Shown: positions 27,167-36,814 of the stretch, piece by piece
Position numbering within the stretch: the first letter of the stretch is position 1
How the letters are laid out: every line of letters begins with the position of its first letter
Origin: Anaerolineales bacterium
Lineage (GTDB): Bacteria; Chloroflexota; Anaerolineae; Anaerolineales; Villigracilaceae
Reading direction: 5' to 3'
NCBI GenBank assembly: GCA_015075725.1
Contig: JABTTV010000001.1
Span: forward strand, 2,046,001 to 2,110,000
DNA: 64,000 bases
The notes under the pieces: model-generated
What the model was told of the DNA's origin: nothing
What the model saw: only the letters and a program-made list of their open reading frames with translations
Databases searched by the model: none
Program-made: the position numbers and the translations under genes

Positions 27167-27679
27167 ATGGATGTAATTTATACCGCTTCGTCGTTCAAGG
27201 CATTTTCGGGCAGCCTGTTTATGGTCGGTTTTTTCTTCGTTCTTGGTTTTGGGGGGTTGCTGCTCAACTACCTTCCCAGGCGCACCCGAAGGGAGAGTTT
27301 TCTTAAACGACACTCTTTCGGGTGCGTCAGTGTCTTATTGCTGATCTTTGGGGTTGCGACTTCGGTCGCAACGTTCAATACCTATCAGAACGGAGACAAG
27401 ACCATCAGCGTCCGCGTGATCGAGAAAATGGAAAGAGTGGTCAAATGCAATGATTCGTATTGCACCGAATATGTCGTCGAAACCACCGACGGAGAGAAGT
27501 ATTACGTCTTTGGGCTCTCGAAGGATACGTGGAACAAAATGGAAGCGGAAGCTTGTTATCGATTCACGTATTATCCCCTGAAACCCCTGCTGGCTGATTA
27601 TTTGAAGGAAGAGAATGAGCACCCCAGTCTGTATGAGACGACAGGATATATTACTTTGATCGGGCGGATCGGCTGCTAA
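27167..27679 (+). CDS. Hypothetical protein with two membrane helices (DUF3592-like layout)
   Basis: This 170-residue protein has hydrophobic segments at about 15-35 and 49-69, and a C-terminal outside domain with a Cys pair (VKCNDSYCTEYVVE) and a YYVFGLSKDTW strand. The layout, two helices around a small beta domain, is like DUF3592 proteins, but I do not claim the family. GGAGAG lies before the ATG. The 274-bp gap upstream holds no recognisable gene. Function unknown. Confidence 0.55.
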   Translation: MDVIYTASSFKAFSGSLFMVGFFFVLGFGGLLLNYLPRRTRRESFLKRHSFGCVSVLLLIFGVATSVATFNTYQNGDKTISVRVIEKMERVVKCNDSYCTEYVVETTDGEKYYVFGLSKDTWNKMEAEACYRFTYYPLKPLLADYLKEENEHPSLYETTGYITLIGRIGC

Positions 27680-27695
27680 AGAAGGGATTCCCGCT

Positions 27696-28268
27696 TTACT
27701 TTACTGCGTGATACATCGTCAGCAGCGGAGTCCACTGCCTGGATCGTATGACCAGGTTCCGCTGAGTCAGATGCGATTCAAGGGCTTTGAGTCCGAAATC
27801 GGTGTCGGGATGTCCCCAGCGGAACAGCGCATCGAAGGCTTTCACGTCCATACCGCGGGGTTCTTCAAGGAAAAGGCTACCGCCCGGTTTTAGCACACGG
27901 ACGATCTCATCGATGGCTTTTCGCCATTCGGGGATATGGTGCAGGACGCCGAAGATGATCACAACATCATTGTTGGCGTCGGCGAATCGGCTGAGGTCTT
28001 CCGCGCCTTGCACGATGAATTGAAATTGCGGATACTGCTTCTTCGCCAGGTCGATCTGTTCCTCCATCACGTCGAGGCCGATATAACTTTTTGGCGACAG
28101 GGAGGAAAGTAGAAAGGCGCCATAACCAGAGCCACAGCCGATCTCGAGGACATCTTTATCCCGCAGGTCAAGCCCCATGCGTTTGAACATGGGGAGTTCG
28201 AAAAAACGCTGGCCCCATTTGCGGGGCAGGGATTGCATGGCGCGGAATTCGGTCGTGGATAGTTTCAT
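27696..28268 (-). CDS. Class I SAM-dependent methyltransferase
   Basis: This 190-residue protein has motif I VLEIGCGSGYGAF, an acidic YIGLDVMEEQ motif II, and a FGVLHHIPEW segment as in UbiE/Coq5-type enzymes. The acceptor is unknown. The only purine-rich ribosome-binding-like sequence (GGAGAGG) lies inside the 3' arm of the upstream hairpin, so translation may be reduced unless the hairpin opens. Downstream of the flavoprotein gene on the same strand. Confidence 0.78.
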   Translation of the reverse strand: MKLSTTEFRAMQSLPRKWGQRFFELPMFKRMGLDLRDKDVLEIGCGSGYGAFLLSSLSPKSYIGLDVMEEQIDLAKKQYPQFQFIVQGAEDLSRFADANNDVVIIFGVLHHIPEWRKAIDEIVRVLKPGGSLFLEEPRGMDVKAFDALFRWGHPDTDFGLKALESHLTQRNLVIRSRQWTPLLTMYHAVK

Positions 28269-28277
28269 AAAAATTTT

Positions 28278-28300
28278 CCCCTCTCCGCTCGGGAGAGGGG
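28278..28300 (-). terminator. Hairpin after the flavoprotein gene
   Basis: CCCCTCTCC and GGGAGAGGGG form a 9-10 bp stem. On the minus strand it is followed by AAAATTTTT, so termination is plausible but imperfect. CCCTCTCCC...GGGAGAGGG palindromes are also a common dispersed repeat type. Confidence 0.5.
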
Positions 28301-28307
28301 TGTATGG

Positions 28308-29618
28308 TCAAACCGTTTCGATCAGACCCATCGCTTGCAACATCTCGTCATTGCTGGCGAACTTGAATTCTTCAAGCCCGCGCTTTTTGGCTTCCTCTGC
28401 TTCAACTGCCTCCAGTCGTTTGAGGTCTTCTTTTGTGATGACCGGCTTGGAAATAGCCTTGATCTTTTGGGCAACACTCTCCGGGTTGAGCTTTGCGGGG
28501 GTTTTCGTCTGGAGATACTGCAGGACCGCCTTGGCTGCGTTCGTGCCGTCCTTACGCGCGTAACCGACCAGCCCTTCGCTTGCCTTGCGCGACCAGCCGC
28601 CGACGAATACGCCTTCGATGGGCGATTCATAGGAAATGCCATCCACGGGGAAATTCGGTTCCTTGTTCTTGACGAATTCGCCCCACTCGACCGGCAGGCC
28701 GAAGTTCGCATCCACCTGGTCGCCAATGGCGAAGATGACCGTGTCCACTTCGATGGTGCGTTTGACGCCCGTGCCTTTTGCGCTTGTCTTTCCATCTCGT
28801 TCGGTGAGGATGTTATCTTCCACTTCTAGTTTGACCAGTTTTCCGTTTTCACCGATCATGCCGGTGGGCGAAGCAAGGAAGTCGAAATGGAATTTTGCAT
28901 TCTCAGTTTTGGGATCCGCCTTGGCAAGCGCATCCAACACTTTGTGGCGTCCGATCTCCGGGTCCTGTTTGATCGCTTCGAGAACCGGGAGGACGCGTTT
29001 CATTTCGTTCTCGAACTCGGCATGGTCGAGGTAGGTGATCAAATGCTTCATCTCATCTTTGGTAAAGTTCACTTCAGCGGGTCCGCGCCGCACCACGGCA
29101 GTGACTTCCTCGGCTTTCTGGTGATTGATAAGGAAGCGCGCAATGTCGACCATCACGTTTCCCGCGCCGATGATTGCGCAACGTTTTCCAAAACGGAACT
29201 TGCGCTGGCTGAATGGCGGCAGTTTATTGTAATGATAGACGACATCCTTGGCGTGATAGACCCCTTCCAGTTCCTCGCCGGGCAGCCCGAGGCTCTTGGT
29301 CCCTTGCGCACCTGCCGAAACCAGCACCGCATCGAACCCAAGTGCCCGGATCTGATCGAGGGTAAAGTCACCCTTTTCGCTGACGACGACATTTCCATAA
29401 TAATCAAGATTTGGCAGGTCCAGCGCCTGTCGAAACTGCTTCCTCAACCCTTCTTTCATGGTGTGCTTTTCCAGATAAATACCGTACTCGGCAAGACCGC
29501 CAGCCTTGATGTCCCGGTTAAGAAGCGTGACGCGCACATTATTGTTCGCAAGTTCACGCGCACCGAATATCCCAGCCGGTCCCGCACCGATCACTGCAAC
29601 AGAAAATTGATTCTCCAC
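28308..29618 (-). CDS. Ferredoxin-NADP reductase/GltD-like FAD oxidoreductase
   Basis: This 436-residue flavoprotein starts at GTG (29618), preceded by AAGGAGG. The FAD dinucleotide fold is VAVIGAGPAGIFGARELA, the NADPH fold is CAIIGAGNVMVDIARFL, and GVFVGGWSRKASEGLVGYA is the FAD-closing motif. The layout matches adrenodoxin-reductase/FprA and GltD-type enzymes. A C-terminal charged extension (about 375-436) is unusual. It may pass electrons between NADPH and ferredoxin; the partner is not in the window. Confidence 0.82.
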   Translation of the reverse strand: MENQFSVAVIGAGPAGIFGARELANNNVRVTLLNRDIKAGGLAEYGIYLEKHTMKEGLRKQFRQALDLPNLDYYGNVVVSEKGDFTLDQIRALGFDAVLVSAGAQGTKSLGLPGEELEGVYHAKDVVYHYNKLPPFSQRKFRFGKRCAIIGAGNVMVDIARFLINHQKAEEVTAVVRRGPAEVNFTKDEMKHLITYLDHAEFENEMKRVLPVLEAIKQDPEIGRHKVLDALAKADPKTENAKFHFDFLASPTGMIGENGKLVKLEVEDNILTERDGKTSAKGTGVKRTIEVDTVIFAIGDQVDANFGLPVEWGEFVKNKEPNFPVDGISYESPIEGVFVGGWSRKASEGLVGYARKDGTNAAKAVLQYLQTKTPAKLNPESVAQKIKAISKPVITKEDLKRLEAVEAEEAKKRGLEEFKFASNDEMLQAMGLIETV

Positions 29619-29738
29619 GGTCGTTCCTCCTTGAAATTGGACGCAAACCATCGCATTATATTTGAAAACGGACACTCTCACAAGTCTGCCCCATCACTCT
29701 TTCATCTTACAACGAATCAAGCCGCTACCGTCCAATTA

Positions 29739-29747
29739 TGTTAAGAT
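29739..29747 (+). promoter_or_regulatory. Extended -10 upstream of the membrane-anchored beta protein
   Basis: TGTTAAGAT reads as TGn plus TAAGAT. No -35 is seen. The start codon at 29784 lies about 36 bases downstream. Confidence 0.4.
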
Positions 29748-29783
29748 TACATGACAAATGTAACGGGTCGAACAGGAGCCGCC

Positions 29784-30671
29784 ATGACAGAAGAGCCGAA
29801 AAATGATGATCCTGTGGAAAAATTCCGCAAACTCATCGCGAGTTTTATTCCCCTTTCACGCCTGCCCAGGAAAGAGGTAAAGATGGACGATGGTAAGCAC
29901 CCCCTCACCTCCCTGCCGCGCAAAAATGCGGAGAAAGGCGGTGCCATAAGTTCTCTCCCCAAAAAGGTGGAAGCCGCTCCGAAGACAATGAAAAACGGTT
30001 CGACTGAATCTCCCGGCCAGGATTCTCAAGCCCTTCCACCCGCCTCAGAATCCAGCCCGGAAATTGATTCGTCCCCCGGGGCTTGGAACTCCGTTTGGGG
30101 TCCCCGCCTCTGGACAACGGCAAGCACCATCTCGCTGACCATCAACATCATAATGACGATCATCCTGATCATTCTGGTCGTCAGCGTTTATCGCCTTAAA
30201 CTCGACATGCAAAAGGTGATGAGCGCGGGCACTGCATTGATGAGTTTACCTTCCGGTCTGTATTCCAATTTCGAGAAGATGGAACGTGCCAGCATCCAGA
30301 CGAACGTCGTCGTGGACGCCATGATCCCTGTCAAGTTTGACTTGCAACTGAACCAACCAACTGATGTCACCCTTAGTGAAAACGTCACGATTACGAACGC
30401 ATTGGTCACAGTAAATACCGGCGGCTTAAACATCACCCAGGCGAATACGACCATTGTCCTGCCACAGGGGACCGTCCTGCCCATCACATTGAATCTCACC
30501 GTTCCAGTCGATAAACAGGTTCCCGTTACCTTGAACGTGCCGGTGAATATTCCACTCAGCGCCACTTCATTGAACGAACCCTTTGTCGGCTTGCAGGAAG
30601 TCATCCAACCCATTTACTGTGTGGTCAATCCGGAGGCTGTGAATATGGATGGTCAGCCGATCTGTCCGTAG
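29784..30671 (+). CDS. Membrane-anchored protein with beta-rich external domain, unknown family
   Basis: This 295-residue protein starts at MTEEPKNDD (CAGGAG 7 bases upstream); an earlier ATG at 29751 lacks a ribosome binding site. Residues 1-110 are polar, Pro/Ser/Lys-rich and contain three similar turns (SRLPRKE, TSLPRKN, SSLPKKV), spaced about 20 apart. One membrane helix follows (about 112-136). The C-terminal 150 residues are rich in Val, Thr, Asn and Pro with short alternating repeats (PVTLNVPVNIPLS), suggesting a beta structure outside the cell. Function unknown. Confidence 0.6.
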   Translation: MTEEPKNDDPVEKFRKLIASFIPLSRLPRKEVKMDDGKHPLTSLPRKNAEKGGAISSLPKKVEAAPKTMKNGSTESPGQDSQALPPASESSPEIDSSPGAWNSVWGPRLWTTASTISLTINIIMTIILIILVVSVYRLKLDMQKVMSAGTALMSLPSGLYSNFEKMERASIQTNVVVDAMIPVKFDLQLNQPTDVTLSENVTITNALVTVNTGGLNITQANTTIVLPQGTVLPITLNLTVPVDKQVPVTLNVPVNIPLSATSLNEPFVGLQEVIQPIYCVVNPEAVNMDGQPICP

Positions 30672-30728
30672 GCTCCCTTGTCCATACGAGGAACGACGAA
30701 GCAATCTCATAACTTACTTTGGAGTTAA

Positions 30729-31988
30729 ATGAAAAACGTTACCCAGGTCCAGTTGAAGAACGGCATGAAGGTCATGCTCAAGGAGATTCACACCGCGCCA
30801 ATTATCTCGTCGTGGATCTGGTACAGGGTCGGCTCACGAGACGAATCGACTGGCAGGACCGGCATCTCTCATTGGACCGAGCATATGCTGTTCAAAGGAA
30901 CGAAAAAATTTCCCGGCGGCATGCTGGACAAAGCCATCTCCCGCGACGGCGGGCGATGGAACGCCTCCACTTCACGTGATTCCACCCGTTATTATGAAAC
31001 CATGCCCGGGGCCAAGATCGATCTTGCCTTGCGGCTCGAAGCGGACCGAATGACCAGGAGTCTTTTCGACCCAAAGGAGGTTGCCTCCGAACGGACGGTC
31101 ATCATCTCGGAACGCGAAGGCTCCGAGAACGAGCCGATGTTCCTGCTGGGGGAGGCGGTACAAAACGCATCCTTCCGCGTGCATCCCTATCATCACGAGA
31201 TCATCGGCGACATGGCCGATCTGCGCTCCATCACACGCGATGATTTGTTCGATCACTATCGCGCTTTTTACGTTCCGAACAACGCCGTCCTTTCAGTGGC
31301 GGGGGATTTCGACACCAGATCCATGCTCAAACGCATCAAGGAATTATTCGAGCCGATTCCCAGAGGGAACATCCCGCCGCGCCTCGCCCGACCTGAACCT
31401 GAACGAAAAGGAGAACTTCAGTTGACAGTGGAAGGTCCCGGCGAGACTGCATTCACGCAAATCGCCTATCCGTTTCCGAACGCCACCCATCCGGATTACT
31501 TTCCGCTTCAAGTGCTCGAAAGTTTGCTCAATGGCGCAAGCGGGCTTTCTTATAAAACCTGCCGCCTTTACCGAGCTCTGGTGGATACAAGCCTTGCCGT
31601 GGATGTTTCCGGCTGGTCCGAGTCGACGATCGATCCGTTCCTTTATCGTTTCACCATCGTGCATCGCCCGGATGTGAAACCGGAGAAAGCCCTCGCCGCG
31701 CTGGACGATGAAATCAAAAAAATGCAGGATGAACCCGCGCCTGAAGCGGAGATCCATCGCGCGGTCAAACAAGCTCGGGCGGTTTTTGCCTACGGCAGCG
31801 AGAACATCACGCATCAGGCTTTTTGGATGGGGTACACCTCGATGTTCTCCGATTACAGTTGGTACACTACGTATTTGGATAAACTCGCAAAGGTGACTCC
31901 AGACGACGTCCAGCGCGTGGCTCAGACGTACTTTCAACAAAATAAACGCGTGGTTGGGGCTTATGTCCCGGCAGGGAAGGCAAACTAG
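30729..31988 (+). CDS. M16 family zinc peptidase, catalytic subunit
   Basis: This 419-residue protein has the inverted zinc motif HxxEH as His48-Trp-Thr-Glu51-His52 (GISHWTEHMLF) and the distal Glu region in SEREGSENEP. It belongs to the pitrilysin/MPP family, which cleaves peptides inside a clamshell chamber. The next gene, starting immediately after, is an M16 homologue without the zinc motif, so the two probably form a heterodimer, as in mitochondrial processing peptidase and bacterial paired M16B enzymes. TTTGGAG precedes the ATG. No signal peptide is present. Confidence 0.92.
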   Translation: MKNVTQVQLKNGMKVMLKEIHTAPIISSWIWYRVGSRDESTGRTGISHWTEHMLFKGTKKFPGGMLDKAISRDGGRWNASTSRDSTRYYETMPGAKIDLALRLEADRMTRSLFDPKEVASERTVIISEREGSENEPMFLLGEAVQNASFRVHPYHHEIIGDMADLRSITRDDLFDHYRAFYVPNNAVLSVAGDFDTRSMLKRIKELFEPIPRGNIPPRLARPEPERKGELQLTVEGPGETAFTQIAYPFPNATHPDYFPLQVLESLLNGASGLSYKTCRLYRALVDTSLAVDVSGWSESTIDPFLYRFTIVHRPDVKPEKALAALDDEIKKMQDEPAPEAEIHRAVKQARAVFAYGSENITHQAFWMGYTSMFSDYSWYTTYLDKLAKVTPDDVQRVAQTYFQQNKRVVGAYVPAGKAN

Positions 31989-33263
31989 ATGGCGGCAAAA
32001 ACAAAATCCTCCTTCCCGAGCCCGGAAGATGTGTATCAGGTTACTTTACCGAACGGAATTACCGTTCTGGCGCGTTCCAACTTCAACAGCCCATCGGTCA
32101 ATATTGGCGGGTATTTGCCCGCCGGTTCCATCTCCGAGACAGACGATAAACTTGGTCTGGCAGATTTTGTCACCAGCATGCTGATGCGCGGCACGCAAAA
32201 GAGAACCTTCGATGATATTTACAATGAGCTTGAATCTGTCGGAGCGAGCCTCGGTTTTGATTCCGGTGTCCACAATGTCAACTTCGGCGGACGGGCGCTC
32301 GTGGAAGATCTACCACTTCTGCTAAATCTATTGTCAGAATCCCTGCGCGCTCCGGGTTTCCCGAAAGATGAAGTCGAACGCTTGCGCGCGCAGCTGCTCA
32401 CAGGCCTTGCCCTGCGCGCGCAGGATACCTCTGATATGGCGGACCTTCTCTTCGAGAAATTCCTCTATGCCGATCATCCCTACGGTAAGCCAACCGATGG
32501 GTTCGTGGAAACGGTTCAGGCGATCACGCGGGATGATTTGGAATCATTTCACCGCCTCCACTTCGGACCTCGCGGCCTGGTCATTGCTATCGTCGGCGCG
32601 ATCCAACCGAGGAAGGCGGTTGAAGCGGTGGAGAAGGTCATGGGAGGCTGGTCGGTTCCGGGTCAGAAAGAGCCGCCTGCACTTCCTCCGCTGAAACCGT
32701 TGAAAAAACTCATCACAAAACATCATGCAATTCCAGGCAAGTCACAATCTGATCTCGTGGTTGGAACGATTGGGCCGAATCGTAAAAGCCCCGATCACAT
32801 GGCGGCGTCGCTTGGGAATTCGGTGCTGGGTCAGTTTGGAATGATGGGGCGCATCGGCGATGCAGTGCGTGAAAAAGCCGGTCTGGCTTATTATGCCTAT
32901 TCCAGTTTGCATTCGGGAATCGGACCTGGAAGTTGGGAGGTGGCCGCTGGGGTCAACCCAAAGAACCTAAAGAAAGCTCTCGACTTGATCGAGAAGGAAC
33001 TTAAGCGCTTTGTAAAGAACGGAGTGACAAAGGAAGAACTTGCGGACAGCCAGGCAAATTTCATCGGACGCCTGCCATTGACGCTCGATTCGAACGGCGG
33101 CATGGTAAGCGCAATTCTCAATATCCACCGATACGACCTGGGGATGGATTACTATCAGCGTTATGAAAGTTTGGTGCGCAAAGTCACTCGCACCGATGTT
33201 GTCGACGTGGCAGGGAAATACATCGATCCGGAACGTCTTGTCATCGCGACAGCAGGACCGTGA
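31989..33263 (+). CDS. M16 family non-catalytic partner
   Basis: This 424-residue M16 homologue has LGLADFV where HxxEH should be, so it cannot bind zinc there. The glycine-rich AYYAYSSLHSG loop, used by MPP-alpha-like subunits for substrate handling, is well conserved (GLAYYAYSSLHSGIGPG). It begins one base after the stop of the catalytic gene. Together they would form a two-subunit peptidase of the cytoplasm. Confidence 0.9.
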   Translation: MAAKTKSSFPSPEDVYQVTLPNGITVLARSNFNSPSVNIGGYLPAGSISETDDKLGLADFVTSMLMRGTQKRTFDDIYNELESVGASLGFDSGVHNVNFGGRALVEDLPLLLNLLSESLRAPGFPKDEVERLRAQLLTGLALRAQDTSDMADLLFEKFLYADHPYGKPTDGFVETVQAITRDDLESFHRLHFGPRGLVIAIVGAIQPRKAVEAVEKVMGGWSVPGQKEPPALPPLKPLKKLITKHHAIPGKSQSDLVVGTIGPNRKSPDHMAASLGNSVLGQFGMMGRIGDAVREKAGLAYYAYSSLHSGIGPGSWEVAAGVNPKNLKKALDLIEKELKRFVKNGVTKEELADSQANFIGRLPLTLDSNGGMVSAILNIHRYDLGMDYYQRYESLVRKVTRTDVVDVAGKYIDPERLVIATAGP

Positions 33264-33290
33264 AAGCAATAACGGTGAGCGAAGCGTAAA

Positions 33291-33662
33291 ATGAACTTAC
33301 GAACTGGCGTTGACTTGATCGAGATCAACCGGATAGCCGAGGCAATCGAGCGGCATGGGGAACGATTTTTGAATCGAGTTTATACCGATAACGAACAGAA
33401 GGAATGTAATGGGCGAATATCTTCTCTTGCTGTACGTTTTGCAGCAAAAGAAGCGGTGGCAAAAGCGCTTGGCTGCGGCATCGGCCTTGTCAGCTGGCTT
33501 GATATCGAAGTCCGCTCTGATGAGATGAAAGCACCTTATTTGATCCTGAGCAGGGAGGGAGAGAGGCTGGCAAAGAAAATGGGACTTGTAACCTGGTCGA
33601 TCAGTTTGAGCCATGCGGAAAAAATGGCGATTGCATTTGTGGTTGCTATCGGCGAAAAATAA
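33291..33662 (+). CDS. acpS: Holo-[acyl-carrier-protein] synthase
   Basis: This 123-residue enzyme transfers 4'-phosphopantetheine from CoA to ACP. The magnesium-binding start TGVDLIEINRI and the helix RFAAKEAVAKALG are exact family signatures. The closing ISLSHAEKMAIAFV strand is also present. It sits 27 bases after the M16 pair and may be in the same transcript; no good ribosome binding site is seen. Confidence 0.94.
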   Translation: MNLRTGVDLIEINRIAEAIERHGERFLNRVYTDNEQKECNGRISSLAVRFAAKEAVAKALGCGIGLVSWLDIEVRSDEMKAPYLILSREGERLAKKMGLVTWSISLSHAEKMAIAFVVAIGEK

Positions 33663-33693
33663 AAACCCTCCTGCACGCCAGTTTGCAGGAGGG
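33655..33693 (-). terminator. Terminator of the small hypothetical gene
   Basis: On the minus strand CCCTCCTGCA and TGCAGGAGGG form a 10-bp stem, followed by TTTTTATTTTT. It overlaps the acpS stop region on the other strand. Confidence 0.8.
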
Positions 33694-33752
33694 CACAAGG
33701 AGATATGGCGGCGAAAGGAATTTCCATATCTCGGCTTGACGGGGGATGATTC

Positions 33753-33989
33753 TTACTTTTGATCTTCGACGCCGATCCAAAAATGCCCGGGCATTACTGG
33801 GCGATAGGGACGGATGATCAATTTTCCAAGTTCGAAATGGACCTTGCCGCCTTCCATCATGCTCGGATGCACAAGACACAGGTCTGGTTTACGCCCGAAT
33901 TTTTTGTTGTAATAATCCATCGCTTTTTGGATCTTCACGCTCAGGGTCGTGCGCGGATCATTGTCGTACCATAAGAGTCCGGTGTGCAT
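33753..33989 (-). CDS. Small hypothetical protein (78 residues)
   Basis: This 78-residue protein is basic-aromatic, with the text MHTGLLWYDNDPRTTL at the start and KLIIRPYRPVMPGHFWIGV at the end. It contains two His-containing turns (LVHPSMM and PGHFW) but no known motif. AAAGG precedes the ATG. It lies 15 bases after the P-loop gene, so both would share the LexA-type promoter upstream. Function unknown. Confidence 0.65.
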   Translation of the reverse strand: MHTGLLWYDNDPRTTLSVKIQKAMDYYNKKFGRKPDLCLVHPSMMEGGKVHFELGKLIIRPYRPVMPGHFWIGVEDQK

Positions 33990-34004
33990 AGAACTTGCCT
34001 TTCT

Positions 34005-34793
34005 TTATTCGATTGAGGGGAGCCAGAACTTAAGCAATTGATCGCCTTCGCGCATGGCAAACTCGCCGGGAGCCAGGTGATTGAGCAGAGAATTGCCGGT
34101 AAGCATTTTTGCCATCTCCGCGTCTTCGACAACGCCAAACAGTCGCGTACGGAAGAACTCCAGCCATTCCAATTGGTCTTTTACGCGGTTGGCATTAATG
34201 GTGGCGAAGGTCCAAACGTGGCGGCTGGGACCGCGAAGGAGAAGCCAGCGCAGGTTTTGCTTCGCCTGATCATTCAGGCTGGTTATCGAACCCAGATCGT
34301 CTATGAACAGGAGAATGCATTGCCCTTCGCCTTTGTTGTTATGTGCCCAAGTAACAAGGGATTGCAGGAGTTCAACCGCGTTTTCTTCGTTGGAATGATA
34401 GATCCCGGCATTGTTTTCGCTTCCGTACAGGTCTTTCCACTCGTCGGGATTGCTCGATATGATCCCATATTGAACGGAGGACGGCGAATGAAGGATGTCC
34501 GTCCCGCGGGCAATGGTCTTCAAGAGGCGTGTCTTACCGCTGGACGAATCCCCCGCGATCAAAATCGGACCCGGAACCGGGTCGTACAAATTGAGCAGGA
34601 CCGGCAACCCGTCATTTGCCATGCCAAGGAAGATCGCCTCGTGTGGGAGGGGGGAGATTCCGGCAAGGACTCTGCCGAGGTTTGGCAAAGCCTGCGCGGG
34701 CGGAGTCGGAGGCGAAACCTTTTTTCCCTTTTCTTCTTCCATGATTTCTGCCAATGCATTTAGCATCAGGTTGAGTTGATCGGTATCATTCAT
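34005..34793 (-). CDS. P-loop ATPase of FtsK/HerA-like type, unknown role
   Basis: This 262-residue protein has Walker A GDSSSGKT (about residues 81-88) and Walker B ILLFIDDL (about 160-167). The strand order and an NSLLNHLAPGEFAMREGDQ C-terminus resemble the FtsK/TraG/HerA branch of DNA-pumping ATPases, but the usual membrane and gamma domains are missing. A promoter with a GAACnnnnGTTC palindrome lies directly upstream, so SOS induction is likely. The start codon has no Shine-Dalgarno sequence, with only about 12 bases of leader. It is followed by a 78-residue gene. Whether it works on DNA is unknown. Confidence 0.7.
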   Translation of the reverse strand: MNDTDQLNLMLNALAEIMEEEKGKKVSPPTPPAQALPNLGRVLAGISPLPHEAIFLGMANDGLPVLLNLYDPVPGPILIAGDSSSGKTRLLKTIARGTDILHSPSSVQYGIISSNPDEWKDLYGSENNAGIYHSNEENAVELLQSLVTWAHNNKGEGQCILLFIDDLGSITSLNDQAKQNLRWLLLRGPSRHVWTFATINANRVKDQLEWLEFFRTRLFGVVEDAEMAKMLTGNSLLNHLAPGEFAMREGDQLLKFWLPSIE

Positions 34794-34813
34794 ATTAGAA
34801 CTTTTGTTCTAAT
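34794..34813 (-). promoter_or_regulatory. LexA-type operator (GAACttttGTTC) at the P-loop gene
   Basis: ATTAGAAC and GTTCTAAT are exact complements around TTTT. The core matches the Gram-positive/Chloroflexota-type SOS box GAACN4GTTC. It overlaps the -10 and the start site, where a repressor would block transcription. The lexA gene 13 kb away has the same core. Confidence 0.7.
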
Positions 34814-34840
34814 AATAAACCAGACCAATTTCGCTGTCAA
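34812..34840 (-). promoter_or_regulatory. Promoter of the P-loop gene
   Basis: On the minus strand TTGACA (34835-34840), 17 bases, then TATTAT (34812-34817): near-consensus sigma-70 promoter. Confidence 0.8.
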
Positions 34841-34888
34841 GGGGTCAGTTTTTGTCTTTCATATCAAATCCGTTGCCGGTAAAACCGC

Positions 34889-34916
34889 TTGACGCTCGGG
34901 GTTGTTTTGGTATAAT
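34889..34916 (+). promoter_or_regulatory. Promoter of the tRNA-tuf-ribosomal superoperon
   Basis: TTGACG (34889-34894), 16 bases, then TATAAT (34911-34916). The predicted start is about 12 bases before the first tRNA. Confidence 0.8.
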
Positions 34917-34934
34917 CTGTCCGCTTATCGACTT

Positions 34935-35007
34935 GCCGACGTAGCTCAATCGGCAGAGCACCCGCCTTGTAAGCGGGCGGTTACGAGTTCGATTCTCGTC
35001 GTCGGCT
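34935..35007 (+). tRNA. trnT: tRNA-Thr (anticodon TGT)
   Basis: A 73-base cloverleaf: acceptor GCCGACG/CGTCGGC, anticodon loop with TGT at 34968-34970, GTTCGATTC T-loop. CCA is not encoded. Confidence 0.95.
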
Positions 35008-35057
35008 CTGAGTTGCCGATTGAGAAGATGTCGGTGATTGAATGAAGAATAAAGCGA

Positions 35058-35140
35058 GGGCAGTTACCCAAGTGGCCAAAGGGGACTGACTGTAAATCAG
35101 TTGTCAGAAGACTTCGGAGGTTCGAATCCTTCACTGCCCA
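35058..35140 (+). tRNA. trnY: tRNA-Tyr (anticodon GTA)
   Basis: An 83-base class II tRNA with a long variable arm: acceptor GGGCAGT/ACTGCCC, anticodon GTA at 35092-35094, T-loop GTTCGAATC. Confidence 0.95.
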
Positions 35141-35191
35141 CTGCATCAGCGTGTGCTGGTGCTCCCCAAATCGGGGAAAACAGCGCGTAAT

Positions 35192-35264
35192 GCCCTCATA
35201 GCTCAGCTGGCAGAGCACACCCTTGGTAAGGGTGAGGTCACGGGTTCAAATCTCGTTGAGGGCT
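35192..35264 (+). tRNA. trnT: tRNA-Thr (anticodon GGT)
   Basis: A 73-base cloverleaf: acceptor GCCCTCA/TGAGGGC, anticodon GGT at 35225-35227. It lies 45 bases before tuf. trnY-trnT next to tuf is a widespread arrangement. Confidence 0.95.
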
Positions 35265-35308
35265 CAGTTGCTGAAAAGCATTTTTGATATCAATAAGGAG
35301 AGCGAAAT

Positions 35309-36508
<1,200 letters not shown>

Positions 36509-36516
36509 TTTTGAGA

Positions 36517-36583
36517 TGTCATTTTGGGCGTAGCGAAGAATTCCCGAGTTAACGAAGGATCCTTCACTCCGTTCAGGGTAACA
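36517..36583. repeat. Inverted repeat (27-28 bp arms) between tuf and rpmG
   Basis: Left arm 36517-36544 (TGTCATTTTGGGCGTAGCGA...) and right arm 36557-36583 (...CCGTTCAGGGTAACA) pair with a few mismatches. In translation its reverse strand reads PERSEG and LRYAQND, the well-known protein signature of a repeat dispersed in many environmental bacterial genomes (recollection). It is inside a ribosomal-protein operon. Confidence 0.75.
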
Positions 36584-36606
36584 TCGGTAGAAAGCAAGGT
36601 TGTAAA

Positions 36607-36777
36607 ATGGCTTCAAAGAAGAAAGACGTCCGACCGGTGATCACTCTTCAGTGCAACGACTGCAAGGAGCGTAACTACACTACCGAGAAGAATCGCCGAA
36701 ACGATCCGAACCGGTTGGAATTCAAGAAATATTGCGGCCGTTGCAAGAAACATACGGTCCATCGCGAAACGAAGTAG
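36607..36777 (+). CDS. rpmG: 50S ribosomal protein L33
   Basis: This 56-residue gene is below the usual size cut-off. It reads [19 protein letters not shown], then a second pair CGRC near the end, so it is the zinc-binding (C+) form of L33. [20 protein letters not shown] is the family core. A weak AAGG precedes the ATG at 36607. It sits between tuf and trnW as in the common bacterial order tuf-rpmG-trnW-secE-nusG. Confidence 0.95.
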   Translation: MASKKKDVRPVITLQCNDCKERNYTTEKNRRNDPNRLEFKKYCGRCKKHTVHRETK

Positions 36778-36814
36778 TTCGGTAGAGGTGAGGGGTACCT
36801 CGCCTCTACAACCT

